NCBI GenBank assembly: GCA_040954595.2
Contig: CM082582.2
Coordinates: 9,052,001 to 9,116,000, forward strand
Direction of reading: 5' to 3'
Length of the DNA: 64,000 bases
Source: Balanoglossus misakiensis
Taxonomy: Eukaryota; Hemichordata
The notes under the pieces: model-generated
The model's input: the letters and a program-made list of their open reading frames with translations, nothing else
Databases searched by the model: none
What the model was told of the DNA's origin: nothing
Shown here: positions 1-11,276 of the stretch, piece by piece
Numbering within the stretch: the stretch's first letter is position 1
Layout: each line of letters starts with the position of its first letter
Made by a program: the position numbers and the translations under genes

Positions 1-1271
1 CCCAGCTTCGGGATCTGATGTTATACTCTGAACTAAGGCCATGCGATCATCAGCAACCTGTGTAGGGTAGCCAAAAACATCACATATTAGGAATTAATTT
101 GTTAGAAAATGTGTCACTGACAATAATACACCACACACACCCAGTCACACTTTTCAACAAGTTGGCAGAGTTGTACAGGCATTTCATGAAGGCTAAAACC
201 ATAGTCCAGTACATTAGTAACTTTAAGTGAACATTGCTCATGGTTTAAGAGCCAACCGCACACCCTACATTAAGATCTTTCATGAAATTATCAAGTCAAA
301 TGAAAGCGTTATGGTCAACAGAAAACCTTAACAGTAATACAATGTTAATATGTCAGGTTTAGTTTTTGGGGAAAAATGTGCAAATAAAAAAATGTGGACT
401 TTAAAATTGGCAAGATGTAGAAATGGGGAAAGGAAGAGAACAGCGTCTGAAGTCTGTGTGTGAAAATAGATGAAACCAAAGCATGATTGATATTCATACC
501 TTATCCACACCAGCATCAGAGGCAGGCGGATTGAAGTGAGAGTTCGGGGGAAAGAGAAATATGATATAGTGAATGGCTGAAGAAATGAATTGAAGTTACA
601 TGCCAGGTTAGAGCTAAGAAAATCTCCAAGATGTTCAACTGTTTCGTACCTTGGGAAAATATTTGTGGAACACAACCTTGTTGGTTTATAAATTATTGAT
701 TTAGTAGTAATTGACGATTGGTTTAAAAATAGAAGTGTTATTTTCATAACATCCAATGGAAGGATAAAAGGTGGGTGTTACAGTCATCAAGGCCTTGTTG
801 TATTAGTTGTTATTTTAGGATTTTGACACAGGAAGTTAATTCTCCCCTCCCTCATATTTTTCCTAACATAACTGGCTGAGTTTAATTAAATTAAATTAAA
901 TTAAATTAAATTACGGTGTTGTGAATCGCTGATAGAGGGCGCTGCATGCTGAATGCAGACGAAAGCCAGCCACCGATATGACAGTTTTAGTGCCAGAAAT
1001 CTACAGTGCGATGCTATGGTAAAGTTCCGTGGAGATGAGAGCAAAAAGCAATAACCATGCTCCGTTTTTAAATTCTGTGGAGAAGTGTCCGCCAACAGCG
1101 GACTTGGAGTAACCGAACGAATTTCAGAACCGGTGTACTCACCGCAGCAGCGCTAGCAGTAGTGGTAGTAGGCCTATAGACTGTACTCACTTGCTCTGAA
1201 AATATATGCCGATTTTGCATCGCATTGTTCCTCATAAGAATAAAAACTTCCGTCAGACTCCTGGTAGCCAT
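1..1271 (-). CDS. STX16: Syntaxin-16, N-terminal part (cut by left edge)
   Basis: t-SNARE of the trans-Golgi network and endosomes. Two exons are clear. Exon 1 (1271-1191) opens with ATG and encodes MATRSLTEVFILMRNN..FSEQ, closely matching the N-terminal peptide of human syntaxin-16, which binds the Sec1/Munc18 protein VPS45. It ends at a consensus donor GTGAGT in phase 0. A second exon (57-1) follows a CAG acceptor and encodes VADDRMALVQSITSDPEAG, matching the human segment LADDRMALVSGISLDPEA. Both are phase 0, so direct joining keeps the frame. A second GTGAGT at 1142-1137 would add 16 in-frame residues to exon 1. A possible 77-nt cassette exon (576-500) ends in SDAGVDK, which aligns with human ELDE just before ADDR; it needs a phase-1 donor, and GTGA|GTACAG four bases past the main donor supplies one. 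The Habc, SNARE and membrane segments lie beyond the edge. Identity is confident; exon 2 is not settled. Confidence 0.88.
882..912. repeat. (TTAAA)n short tandem repeat
   Basis: Run of TTAAA units inside the first intron of the syntaxin-16 gene. It is a simple-sequence repeat and no function is seen. Confidence 0.8.
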
Positions 1272-1688
1272 TATGCTTTGTCTTACTATATCAACAATGG
1301 GAAAGAGTTTCGTCTAAAGGACGCAAATGCTTGTTTTTCCCCCTTGTGTCGACTGTCATTCACGCTTCCCACACCACCATCTTGTTAACGTCACCTCCCA
1401 CAATCCTCCGCGAAACAGGAAGCTGCAGCGGCAACTTCGAAAGGATGGAGAGTGGTGATTGAACGTTTCTGCACTCTTCCGGGGTCTCAAAAGTGTATTT
1501 TACATACTAACGCGATGTGTTACCTGGTCTGAGTCTCGCCTGTGATACTGCTCTTCAAATGGTCATCGTGATCACGAACGGTGACTGAGTGACTGACCCG
1601 ACGAAGACATTCACTGACAGCTAGTGACAAGTACACTCAAGCGTCATCACCATGGTGTTGCCATAGAGATTTCCGACGCGTTACTAAA
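1272..1688. promoter_or_regulatory. Shared upstream region of STX16 and DHX35
   Basis: 417 bp separate the two divergent start codons (ATG at 1271 minus, ATG at 1689 plus). No TATA box was recognised near either start. The short spacing of two housekeeping genes suggests a bidirectional promoter. This is inferred from gene geometry only; transcription start sites are unknown. Confidence 0.5.
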
Positions 1689-4600
1689 ATGTCTTCAGGT
1701 TTTACACCAAAATTTTGGAAACCAGGTAGGCTGTCATAATTCGCTTTATGTTTGCGCGTATGAAAATGATTCATTCATTCATTCATTCATTCATTCATTC
1801 ATTCATTCATTCATTCATTCATTCATTCATTCATTCATTCATTCACTGATATATATTTTCTAGTATCATGAAACAATCACAACTGCTTTTTCTGTTTGCA
1901 ACCTCAGGTACAGACGCCCCTGGGTTGGGGCTCAAAGAAGAAAGGGAGAAGATAAGTGAAGGTAGCGGCGAAGTAGTCGTACATAATCCGCATCTCTCGC
2001 TGTCCATAGAGCAACAAAGACAGAGGCTACCAATCTTTAAAGTAGGTTGATTTGTGCTCTTTGTCACCTGATATGCCCACACCAGATTTTAGCCTGCTAG
2101 ATGACAAATTTTCCACATCCTTTCCCTCCCTAGCATCGGAATCATATTCTGTATCTGGTAGAGAAGTACCAGACAGTGGTGATAGTGGGAGAGACTGGCT
2201 GCGGCAAGAGTACGCAGATACCACAATATCTATCGGAGGCCGGTTGGACCGCTCAGGGACATGTCGTGGCAGTCACTCAGCCTAGACGAGTAGCTGCAGT
2301 CACAGTATGTATTGTAACTTTCCATACCATGCTACACAATAACCATTGTGACAGTTTCAAGGGCTACCAATCTGTCAAGAGTTTTTGACCCTGACTGAAG
2401 CATAAACCCTAAACCGCAAGTCTCTGATTTTTAGGCTTAACTACAAAGAGACTATCTACATGTACATACACCCTCTTGCCAATTGAAATGTGAATGTCTT
2501 CACTGATCACTCCCAGGTCGCTAACAGAATAGCTGAAGAACTGGGGGCAGTGCTTGGCCACGAGGTGGGATATGCCATCCGATTCGATGACTGTACAGAC
2601 CCAGCTAACACCAAGATCAAGTTTTTGACGGATGGCGTGCTGGTCAGGGAGATGATGAGTGATCCCCTGTTAAGTAAATACAGGTATGTAACATGGATGT
2701 CAATTTGTACAATCAACTCATTGTTGATAAGGATAAGCTTTCTGTTTATAAGGAATGTAAAAGGATTTGGTCAAAATTCATTATTTTCTGCAGTAAAGTT
2801 GGATCTCTACATAGGGGGGAAAGGGTTAACTCTTTTCCTTGCTTTTGTCTGTTTTAGTGTGATAATGATAGACGAAGCGCATGAGAGAACACTGTACACT
2901 GACATTATCGTGGGATTACTCAAGAAGATACAGAGGAAGAGAAAAGACCTGAGATTAATTGTTTCCTCGGCTACACTAGATGCTGAGAAATTCAGAGATT
3001 TTTTCAACACTAACGAAACCAATGATGCAAGGTAAGTATGGCTATAAGTAACTGACCAGACTGGAGAGTTTGTGATAGAGATTCTCTGTCACAACGCAAC
3101 TGCACCATATTGCATAAAGTGAATTATTTAATCAATAATTACACACATCTTATTTATTTGTCACAGCAAAGACACTGCAACCATTTTGACAGTGGAGGGC
3201 AGGACATACCCAGTGGACATCTTCTACACCATAAGGTAGGAATTTCAGCAATTCATGCATCATTGCAGAAACATTTCCACACTGATCTTGATCTGAAACT
3301 AAATCAGAAGCATGTATACTTGGGAAGTACAGAGCTTGAACTTGCACATGTGCGTTTTTCCCAGCCCAGTACCAGACTACTTGAAAGAGACAGTGGACAC
3401 CATATTCAAGATCCACAAGGAGGAACCAGCCGGAGATATCCTGGCTTTTCTTACTGGTCAAGAGGAAGTTGAAAATGTTGTGTCTCTGGTCAGGTAAATA
3501 TCCAGTGAATTGATTGCACTATTTTTAAATGTAGATTGTGAAGATATTGATAAGGAGAAAGATTGGGAGTTGTGTACAACCGGGGGAGAAATGTTTCACA
3601 AAGTGATGTGTGATATGTTGAAATGAAAAATGAGGGTCTGTGATGTGTATTTTCATATCCACAGGGAGCAAGCAAGGCACCTTGGAGACAGGTACATGAA
3701 GATATGGGTGCTGCCAATGTACGGTGGTTTACCAGCATCTGAACAAATGAAAGTGTTTGAAAGAACAGGAAAAAACACCAGGAAGGTCGTCGTAGCAACC
3801 AATATTGCTGAGGCTTCTATTACAATTAATGGAATTGTACATGGTGAGCTTACTTCTCTCTAACCCAAGACTGGCTTCAGTTTTTGTTTTGCTACAAATT
3901 GCAGCACATAGCAATATCATTTCAATAACAGAAATGGTTATTTCTTTTGCATATATCTCTCAATAGTCATAGACTGTGGCTTTGTTAAGTTCCGGGCGTA
4001 CAATCCACAGACGGGCCTGGAGGGTCTGGTAGTGGTTCCTGTATCGCAGGCATCTGCCAAGCAGAGGTCAGGAAGAGCCGGAAGGATCCGGTCCGGCAAA
4101 GCGTACAGGCTGTACACAGAGGACGACTTCCATAAGCTGCCTAAATCTACAGTGCCAGAGATGCAGAGGTAAAGCCAATGAAGTTTGCTAACTTTCAACA
4201 TCAGCAGCATAGTTACTGGACCCCCACAGCCGGGAATAGTGTATGAATTTGAGTCCAAGTATTTGGGAGAATGGTAGAGTCACTATACGATGCTGATTGT
4301 TGTTTTTGTACATTTCAGGACAAATTTATCAACTGTAATATTGCAGCTCAAATGCCTCGGTATAGACAATGTTCTGAGGTTCAACTTCCTGTCGCCCCCT
4401 TCCTCCAATGCCATGATACGTGGTTTGGAGTTGCTGTATGCACTGGGTGGGTTAGACGACAATGCAAAGTTAGCCCAGCCATTGGGAGTGAGGATGGCAG
4501 AGTTCCCATTGGATCCCATGTTTGCCAAAATGGTTCTAGCCTCAGGTAGGCATTTGTACCATTCCAAAACACGTTGAGTGGAATTTGAGTTGCTGTCCTA

Positions 4601-6035
4601 TTTTGAAATGACGACGGCAACATCTATAAAGCAGCAACTAATCTGTCCTTCCATAGAGTAGGTTTGGTCCTTATAATTCTAAGTTCAAATTTTGTATTTT
4701 CCAGGGGAATTCGGGTGCTCTGACGAAATTCTCACCATAACTGCTATGCTGCAGGTGCAGAATATTTTTGTGTCACCATCCAGGCAGAAAGCTGCTGCCG
4801 TAAGTATCCCGCTGTATGATCAACATTTTCCAATATGAATTTTATGACATATAAAGGTGGCTTTTAACATTATGGTTGCAGTCTGCTATAAAGCACTCCA
4901 AATACTGTCCATTTTCTTTTCAGGAGAGGGCCAAAAGGAATTTTTCTGTGAAAGAAGGTGACCATATAACTTTGTTGAATGTGTACGAGTCTTTTATACA
5001 GGTATGAAACAATGTAATTATGTGGTGGTTAATTTTGTTATGGAGATTGACAGCATGATTGATTATCACCATCATTGTGACATTTTTAACCTTATTATTG
5101 CTGTTATTATTTTATTTCCAGCATGATAAAAGTTCAAGATGGTGTCACGAAAATTACTTGAATTACAGAGGTAGGGCTGGTGTTTCAAAGTCACTCACAA
5201 TGTTCTCGAAACAGTTTAATTTCATCTTTGCCACTTAAATCTTGGATCAGTTCATTGGAGTTTTGTAGGGTCAACACAAGGTCAAAAATCACCATGGTAA
5301 TAATGGTAATACCGATAATTGCTTTCAGGTCTCATGAGGGCACTGTCAATCAGAGAACAGCTGAAGAAAATTGCCAAGAAATTCAAACTGAAAATGGTCT
5401 CCAGCGAAGGTGACGTTGATGCGATATGTCGGTGCATCGTGACAGGGTTCTTTGCCAATGCTGCTAGGCTGCACCCCAGTGGGTCTTACAGAACGGTCAG
5501 GGATGACTATACTCTTCACATTCATCCCACGTCAGTGCTGTATCCAGAAAAGCCACCAAAATGGTCAGTAACTGTCCCCAAACAATGCAATCTGTACAAT
5601 TTCATTTCAGCCTTTGTCCAGCGGTACCTACTACAGTCACCAATGCACATTAAGCCACAAATAGGCATATGTAATTTTTACATCTATCGTGTATTGCAAC
5701 ACAGATGAGGGGGCCATTCAGAAGAGGCTCATTTTAATTTCTTTTCGCCATCTCGGGTTCATGTTCTGTTCTTTCAGGGTTGTCTTCAATGAAGTTCTCC
5801 AGACAAACAAAGATTACATGAGAGACGTGACAGTGATAGATGCCTCCTGGTTGTATGAATTAGCACCTCACTACTACCAGTACGGCACGGTAGGTTGATG
5901 TGCGATCCATAAATTACCACTTCAATACTTCTAATGGTGAGTTGACTCCTGTGTCCTGTTTCTTTTAAAATACACGTATCTGTGCATTCATTGCAGGAAA
6001 GAGAAATTGCAGCCAAGAAAGCAAGAATAGAATGA
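1689..6035 (+). CDS. DHX35: DEAH-box RNA helicase DHX35
   Basis: ATP-dependent RNA helicase of the DEAH family; the human protein is found in spliceosomal C complexes. Sixteen exons join in frame to 698 aa (human about 703): 1689-1725, 1908-2041, 2134-2304, 2517-2683, 2858-3031, 3167-3235, 3365-3493, 3665-3843, 3967-4168, 4319-4545, 4705-4799, 4924-5001, 5122-5170, 5329-5563, 5778-5889, 5997-6035. Exon 1 ([13 protein letters not shown]) matches the human KFWRPG start. Motifs: Walker [10 protein letters not shown] (residues 76-84), TQPRRVAA (Ia), DEAH (175-178), SAT (III), [10 protein letters not shown] (V) and QRSGRAGR (VI), followed by the winged-helix/HA2 and OB-fold regions, the latter including [15 protein letters not shown]-type sequence ([11 protein letters not shown] here). 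All introns are GT-AG and their phases agree. The stop follows KKARIE. It is divergent from STX16 and convergent with AIRIM. Nothing appears broken. Confidence 0.96.
1769..1845. repeat. (ATTC)n microsatellite
   Basis: About 19 ATTC units inside DHX35 intron 1, which is only 182 bp long, so the repeat makes up over a third of the intron. Length variation would directly change the intron's size. Confidence 0.95.
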
Positions 6036-6250
6036 GATGCCTTGCATGAAGAGTTCTGTGATGTTTTGCCCCATGTCATATCACCATGGTCTGCAGATGT
6101 CTTGGTTTTGTGGACTATTGTAGTCCCCAAGATCTAACTTCACCTTCAGCTATGCATGTAATACAGGACAAACTTTGTTAAAAATCTCTTTCAGTTGTAT
6201 TCATGGTGCATAAGAATGAACTACAAGAAACTTATTATGGTCTGAAAATG

Positions 6251-6256
6251 TTTATT
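6251..6256 (-). terminator. AIRIM poly(A) signal candidate
   Basis: TTTATT on the plus strand reads AATAAA on the minus strand, about 300 bp past the AIRIM stop. If used, the AIRIM transcript would overlap the DHX35 3' UTR. Confidence 0.4.
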
Positions 6257-6298
6257 AAAACTAAGTAAAAAGTACAATATAGATATAAATATATTGTT

Positions 6299-6304
6299 AA
6301 TAAA
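6299..6304 (+). terminator. DHX35 poly(A) signal candidate
   Basis: AATAAA 264 bp past the DHX35 stop codon, in AT-rich sequence. It is the first canonical hexamer downstream and the likely cleavage signal. Confidence 0.55.
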
Positions 6305-6552
6305 ATTCATGTAAATATCAGCTTGTATCTTCCACATCTGCCAAGAAGAAACTTACATGAGCCAGGGCACCTTGTGGGAGAAGAAAAGAAAAATAAACTG
6401 AATGATTATTTTCAAAATATTGATAGTACAGAGCTTCAATGGAATATGGTTGTCATCATTAGTATTTTTTACCTGGTGATTTTCAGTGTGTGTGAAATAA
6501 ACATGGAGAGTGTATGGTGGTGCCAACAATGACAACTTTTGGAGTTAATTAT

Positions 6553-7513
6553 TTATAATGTAGAAGTTAACTTACTGCCAATTATTTCATTCAAATTGCC
6601 AGAATCCTTCCACTGCTTGGACAAGGTCTCCACATATTCTTGGTTGTCACAACGCAAGAGGTCTAACAAAAGTTTTCGTTTGGTGAATCTGGTTAGAACA
6701 AGTGAAGGAAAACATTTGAGATTGACCAGTGCAGTCAATGGACAGGACCCACATTTTTTTTACACTTCCCCTTTTATCAATCTCCATCGCCAAGATGTAA
6801 AGGATACTGTTGAGTGAAAGCTCTGTCAATATCATGCAGCCACTCTAACATGTCTGCCAGGGAAGGTTCAGTGGCCGATCTTTCCAGCGTTCTATCCAAG
6901 CCAAGCTGATCAGCATGTCTCTGATATGTCTCCATGCAACGCCTACACTGGCTGCAGACTCCTTTTCTGATTTCCTCCAGCTTGTCTCTGAAAAGAGAAT
7001 GCTTTCTCTTTGAACATACAAAGATGTTGAAATCCCAAAGAAAAGGACAGGCAGATTCTCTCTCTGCTCACCATGTTAAAAACCAAATTTAATAAGTTGT
7101 CTTTGGAAATGGCCCGTCAAAATGCTAAAATTCTGAACCCATGCTAACATATAAACTTACAAGGTCTCTCTCAGCCGTGCAATGACAATGTCAAGCGAAT
7201 AGATCAACTTATATTGCAGTCTATCCTTGATGTCAGGAAAATTTCTTAGTGGCGTGCCCTCTATGTTCACTTGTTTACAACTCTGGAGTTGCTCACACAA
7301 ATTGCACAGAGATCCTACATTTTCCGCGCTGTCGTCCACTGTTGTGTTCCAACTTCTCTCCAGTGTGTCAACGTTCCGGAAAGCTTTCCCAATAACTTTC
7401 CGAATTGCCGTCTCCGCCTGCATTCTCCGTAACTGGACTTCCAACATAGATCTACAGCATGTGAACTTTAACCTTTGACCCATACTCTCATACTCCCCAC
7501 TGGAGGGCGTCAT
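6553..7513 (-). CDS. AIRIM: AFG2-interacting ribosome maturation factor (C1orf109-like)
   Basis: The human protein works with the AFG2 (SPATA5/SPATA5L1) AAA-ATPase complex in cytoplasmic maturation of pre-60S ribosomes. Three exons, 7513-7161, 6987-6808 and 6688-6553, join in frame (phases 2 and 2) to 222 aa; human is about 203. Matching stretches include LCNLCEQLQ..LRNFPDIKDRLQ, then YQRHADQLGLD and the most conserved block SLADMLEWLHDIDR, then TKRKLLLDLL at the start of the last exon. The exon 2 donor is GTATCC; reading through it would give a short alternative end (QYPLHLGDGD then stop). The ATG at 7513 gives the longest protein. An internal Met before QAETAIRKVIGKAF lines up better with the human N-terminus, so the true start is uncertain. 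The product is mostly helical, without signal peptide or membrane segment. Confidence 0.88.
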
Positions 7514-8055
7514 GAGTCATGTGATCTAATGGCGTTCCACCATTGGTTATTCTTTGTCCATTTGAAATAGTGGCGCTTGAATCTATGCTCAGGATTGTAA
7601 ATATCTAGTGTCACTGAGGCAGATTGTGTTCTTTTTCACGACTTAAGGTGAGTTTAACAATGTTAAAGACATCATGGTGTTAATGAATTGTCAATGTCCT
7701 AATATTTTCAACTTTAAAGGGAATTAATGCCGCCCACCGACGGGTATCAGCGAACTCCGCCTTGCGATGAAAACCTACATAATCGGATCCATATTTCTTG
7801 CTGGCACTGTTTGATCATGACCCCGGAGGGGGAGGGGTTTAAAAGGCAACTTGAGTACCTGGAACCACTAGTGTCTATGCTGGAGCCTAAAATTTCACGT
7901 GACCAGTCAAAGATGATACTGATAGACAAGCACGAAATGAATCATTCCATTGATGGTTCCAAATCAATCCATCCTGCTTCCAGTTGTTAACTAAGGGCCT
8001 ATGGTTTTATGACATGGGTAGATTCACAGCAGATTGCAAATTACATTTACAGAAT
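7514..8055. promoter_or_regulatory. Shared AIRIM-CDCA8 promoter and CDCA8 5' UTR intron
   Basis: The divergent start codons lie 542 bp apart. A consensus donor (TTAAG|GTGAGT, exon end 7647) and an acceptor (TTTACAG|AAT, exon start 8053) directly before the borealin ATG suggest a noncoding first exon and a 5' UTR intron at 7648-8052. The promoter for both genes would then lie roughly at 7514-7620. The 87-codon frame at 7727-7990 would be intronic. Confidence 0.55.
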
Positions 8056-9894
8056 ATGCCGAGGAAAAGGAAGACAAAGTTAACGAGCCGGACAAAGCCA
8101 AAGCTTCCTGATGGTGGTGATCCAAGTGATTTGTCCGAAAATGAACGAAGAGAGAAATTGGAATTGTTCTTACATGACTTCGACTTAGAAGGTAAAGATA
8201 TCTAATTCTTGTTGGTAGGTGGTTGGGTGATATAAAATAAACTTGAACTTGTTTAAACCTAAATCTTTTTCCTTCTGTCTGCAGTTGAAAACAGGATAGA
8301 GAAAATGAGGATAGAAGCCAACAATATGTGTTCAGCCATCGGTTCTATCTACAAAGTGGAGATGTTTAAACTTCCCAAAGACATGAGGAACATGACAAGA
8401 TCAGAATTTTTAGGTAAGCTTGTCCCAGACCAATATTTTCGATGATGAACACCAGAGTGGTGTTCTCCTGGAGCTTTTATGATGACTTGGAGCGTAATTG
8501 ACACTTGTAGTGTAACCCAGGATCTGTCTTCTTTACAGCCAAAGGTGGCAGTGTGGATGCGGTAGCTCTGGAGGAAGTCTCCAAGGCAGTGGACTCGCTC
8601 GCCAGCACTGCAGTATCAACGCTTAAGAAACCCACAAACAGAATACCGCTCAGTAGCGTGGGCAACACAACGTCGACGGGCCCGCCGTCGGCCGAAACCA
8701 AGAGCAACGATTCAGTAACAGAGCCGAGCATCATCGAAATTACAATAAAAGAAGAAGCAGCGTCACCAGAGATCAACAAGAATAGGAAGGTATGGTGTCA
8801 AGTTTGGGTTTTGAATTTCACGAGAATGATGGAAAACAATTATGTTTGTCACGACATAAGGCATATTGACATAATGAAAAATGTGTTATACATGTATGTT
8901 TGAATTCTTGGTTTCACATTCAGAGAGGGAGGCCAACAACAGCGGCAAAGGGAAAATCGAAAACTTCAAGCACTGCTGGGATGCCTCCTCCAGCACTGGC
9001 AACAGTACGTCGTTCAGCCAGGTATGTCCCCATGCCCTCTCCTCAATTGTGAGCAGTTGTAATATTTTATTATCTTCCAAGGTGCAACTTTATGTAATTC
9101 CATTGGGGGAAAAAAGCCTTTTGAAATACTAGTATATGACCAGTATTTTTTTGCTGTCTCACAGGAAACAAACTCAGAGGAATGCGTTCGTGACACCAGC
9201 AATTCACATGGGTAGACACAATGCACTGACTGCAGGATTGGACACTCCAGCAGTCACTCCAAAATTTGATCCCAGGTGAGAGGAGACATAATATTTTGTG
9301 AATTCTAACTGTACATTCCTGTTAAGTAGTTCAGGCAATTTTGGCAATGTTTCTCACAGTGTTTTTGCAGCATTGGGAACCCCTCCCATAACTAAGACAT
9401 TGTTAGGAAATTCTGCCCTAATACTCAGTGTTCAACCAAGGCCTTGTCAGATAACAGTTTTTCTAACCCTCTCTTCCACATAGGTTACCAATGACACCAG
9501 CTATCATGCGTGTACCCAAAGCCGGTGAGAGAATAATGTCCATGGCTGGGTCTCCACTGACCAACATGTCACACAAAGGTGCCAAGGTAGCTGAGGCTTA
9601 CATACCGCTGCCAGATGGAAAGGTGTGTACAAACTTTAGCTTTGAAGGTGTCACTCCAAGTAGTAAACTTTCAGGATCACATAAATCCATAAATTCTGTT
9701 GTAAAACCAAAGCAAGTAATGTTAATTATGTATGTTTATTGCGATTGCAGGCTCTACAGCTAATGGCTGACCAGGACCTACCAGACGTCAATCTTTCAGA
9801 GGTCAACGATACCACAAGGAAAAATTTACTTCTGCTACAGGAGAAGATTTCTAAGATACTGAAACAGCAGCCGGCTGCAAGTGCAAGTCAGTGA
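8056..9894 (+). CDS. CDCA8: Borealin, chromosomal passenger complex subunit
   Basis: Subunit of the Aurora B-INCENP-survivin-borealin complex that corrects kinetochore attachments at the inner centromere. Seven exons, 8056-8191, 8285-8413, 8539-8789, 8924-9021, 9165-9275, 9484-9622 and 9751-9894, join in frame to 335 aa (human 280). The basic start MPRKRKTKL and the helix ENERREKLELFLHDFD continuing into VENRIEKMRIEAN match the N-terminal part that forms a three-helix bundle with INCENP and survivin. FKLPKDMRNM corresponds to human LRLPKALREM. A Ser/Thr/Pro-rich linker follows; TPKFDPRLPMTPA and RVPKAGERI match the human TPRFDSR..KTPG..RTPAAGERI phosphosite region. The C-terminal dimerisation domain includes YIPLPDGKALQLMA. 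The extra length is in the linker. It shares its promoter with AIRIM. Confidence 0.93.
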
Positions 9895-11276
9895 TGATAT
9901 TTACAGCGAATTTTACAGCAGCATAGGACGTAGTCATCTATAAGTCCCTGTCATCCCTCTGACAAGAGTGACGTAGCTTGGTGCAAACGTCGCACTGGCC
10001 GTGAAAGACCGCTGTTGGATGTTTAGGGAATGTAGACACTCTTAGACATGTTGTTTATTACGGTATATGCTAGGTGACCCAAAGATCAACTACAGCTTGG
10101 CGAAAAATTTGTCAATATACACAACTGGCTGTGAACTGTTTTGGCTGTAGTTGCCTTTTCAAACCAGGGTCCAACATGGGAGAGTGCTTAAAATTGGTCT
10201 TTGTATCAGAAACCTTTTACTGTCACCTTTGCTACTCCATATGTAAAATTATTTTGCGTCTTTTTCTTCTCAGTTTTCATCAGCTCTGTCACTCATTTTG
10301 CTATGCATAGCTCTGTTCACAGTCTCATGAGAAATCTTTTGGGTTGAAAAGTGCAGAAATATGTTTGCGATTATAATCATGTTTTGGTTGTACATGTATC
10401 ACATAATTTTCCATTTGTGTATATATCCTGTTTCTCTCTGTTTGTTACAGACATTTTAATAAAAGCTCATTTGTTGCCTATACTGTTTTTTATTAGCTTA
10501 CCCCAAAAGCACACTTTTATAGCAAAAGAAATAAATTGGTTAAATTACATCTACTGTGTAGACTAGAGCATTATTCAGAATTATTATATGGTGCCAACCT
10601 TACGATAAGGAAAATGTGAGGGTTTTTCCCCCTCAAGTAGTGAAGGTGAATGAAAGACCAGATGTGTATGGCTGGTTGAGGTTACTGTGACACTTGCAGC
10701 CAGCGTCACGGCAAAAAGGACATTGCCATATGATGCTTGTGTACTTGACTTCCACATGCCACTGTCATTTTGCCATCTGTGACTTAAAGCCACCAGAGTT
10801 CATCCTCTCCTGGAAAGTGCCGGAACTTCTGGTGAGTTTTAGAATAGTGCATAGATGTGGGTGGCTTGTCACGATCACATCTAGGTTTCTGTGAGGTCTC
10901 AGCTGTCCCTTTCAGATGGGTGTGTCATGTAACATTTCATCTGTATATTCTTGTATCTGTCCTTGCATGAATTCAGTGTTTTGGGTTTGTTAAATATTTT
11001 AATAGAGATTAAAATTATAGAGTTTTATTATAAAAAAAAGTCATTGATTTGTGTACTTTGTTCTACCCGAGGGGATTTGATGTACAATGCGCCCTCTTGA
11101 GGGAAGAAATCGACACGATTCTGATCGAGGTCAAAGGTCGTGTAGCTTCATGCTTGTTTCGGGGAACCCCATCGAGCATGAAGACTTCGCATCGAAATAT
11201 GGCGAGAAAGAACACAATTAGTGTCGACAGTCCATCGTTATTGTTTTAGTAAGCTCCCGCGTGAACAATTCTAACA
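9895..11276. other. CDCA8 3' UTR and NBN upstream region
   Basis: No coding exon is recognised. AATAAA at 10458-10463 is a good poly(A) candidate for CDCA8 (564 bp past its stop). The rest is AT-rich, and the last roughly 250 bp must include the NBN promoter. Open frames here are short and do not resemble proteins. Confidence 0.6.

Noticed and set aside
328-756. 142-codon minus-strand open frame
   Set aside because: It lies in the STX16 intron and has hydrophobic, Leu/Phe/Ser-rich chance composition. Only the 500-576 portion, in a different frame, resembles coding sequence.
6801-6850. Premature AIRIM C-terminus (QYPLHLGDGD stop) as the protein end
   Set aside because: A GT donor two bases into the Gln codon joins in frame to the exon at 6688-6553, whose TKRKLLL sequence matches the human C-terminal part.
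7727-7990. 87-codon frame with ATG between AIRIM and CDCA8, with a stretch faintly like the MED15 C-terminal region
   Set aside because: It sits inside the likely CDCA8 5' UTR intron, has no splice partners, and the resemblance is weak and from memory.
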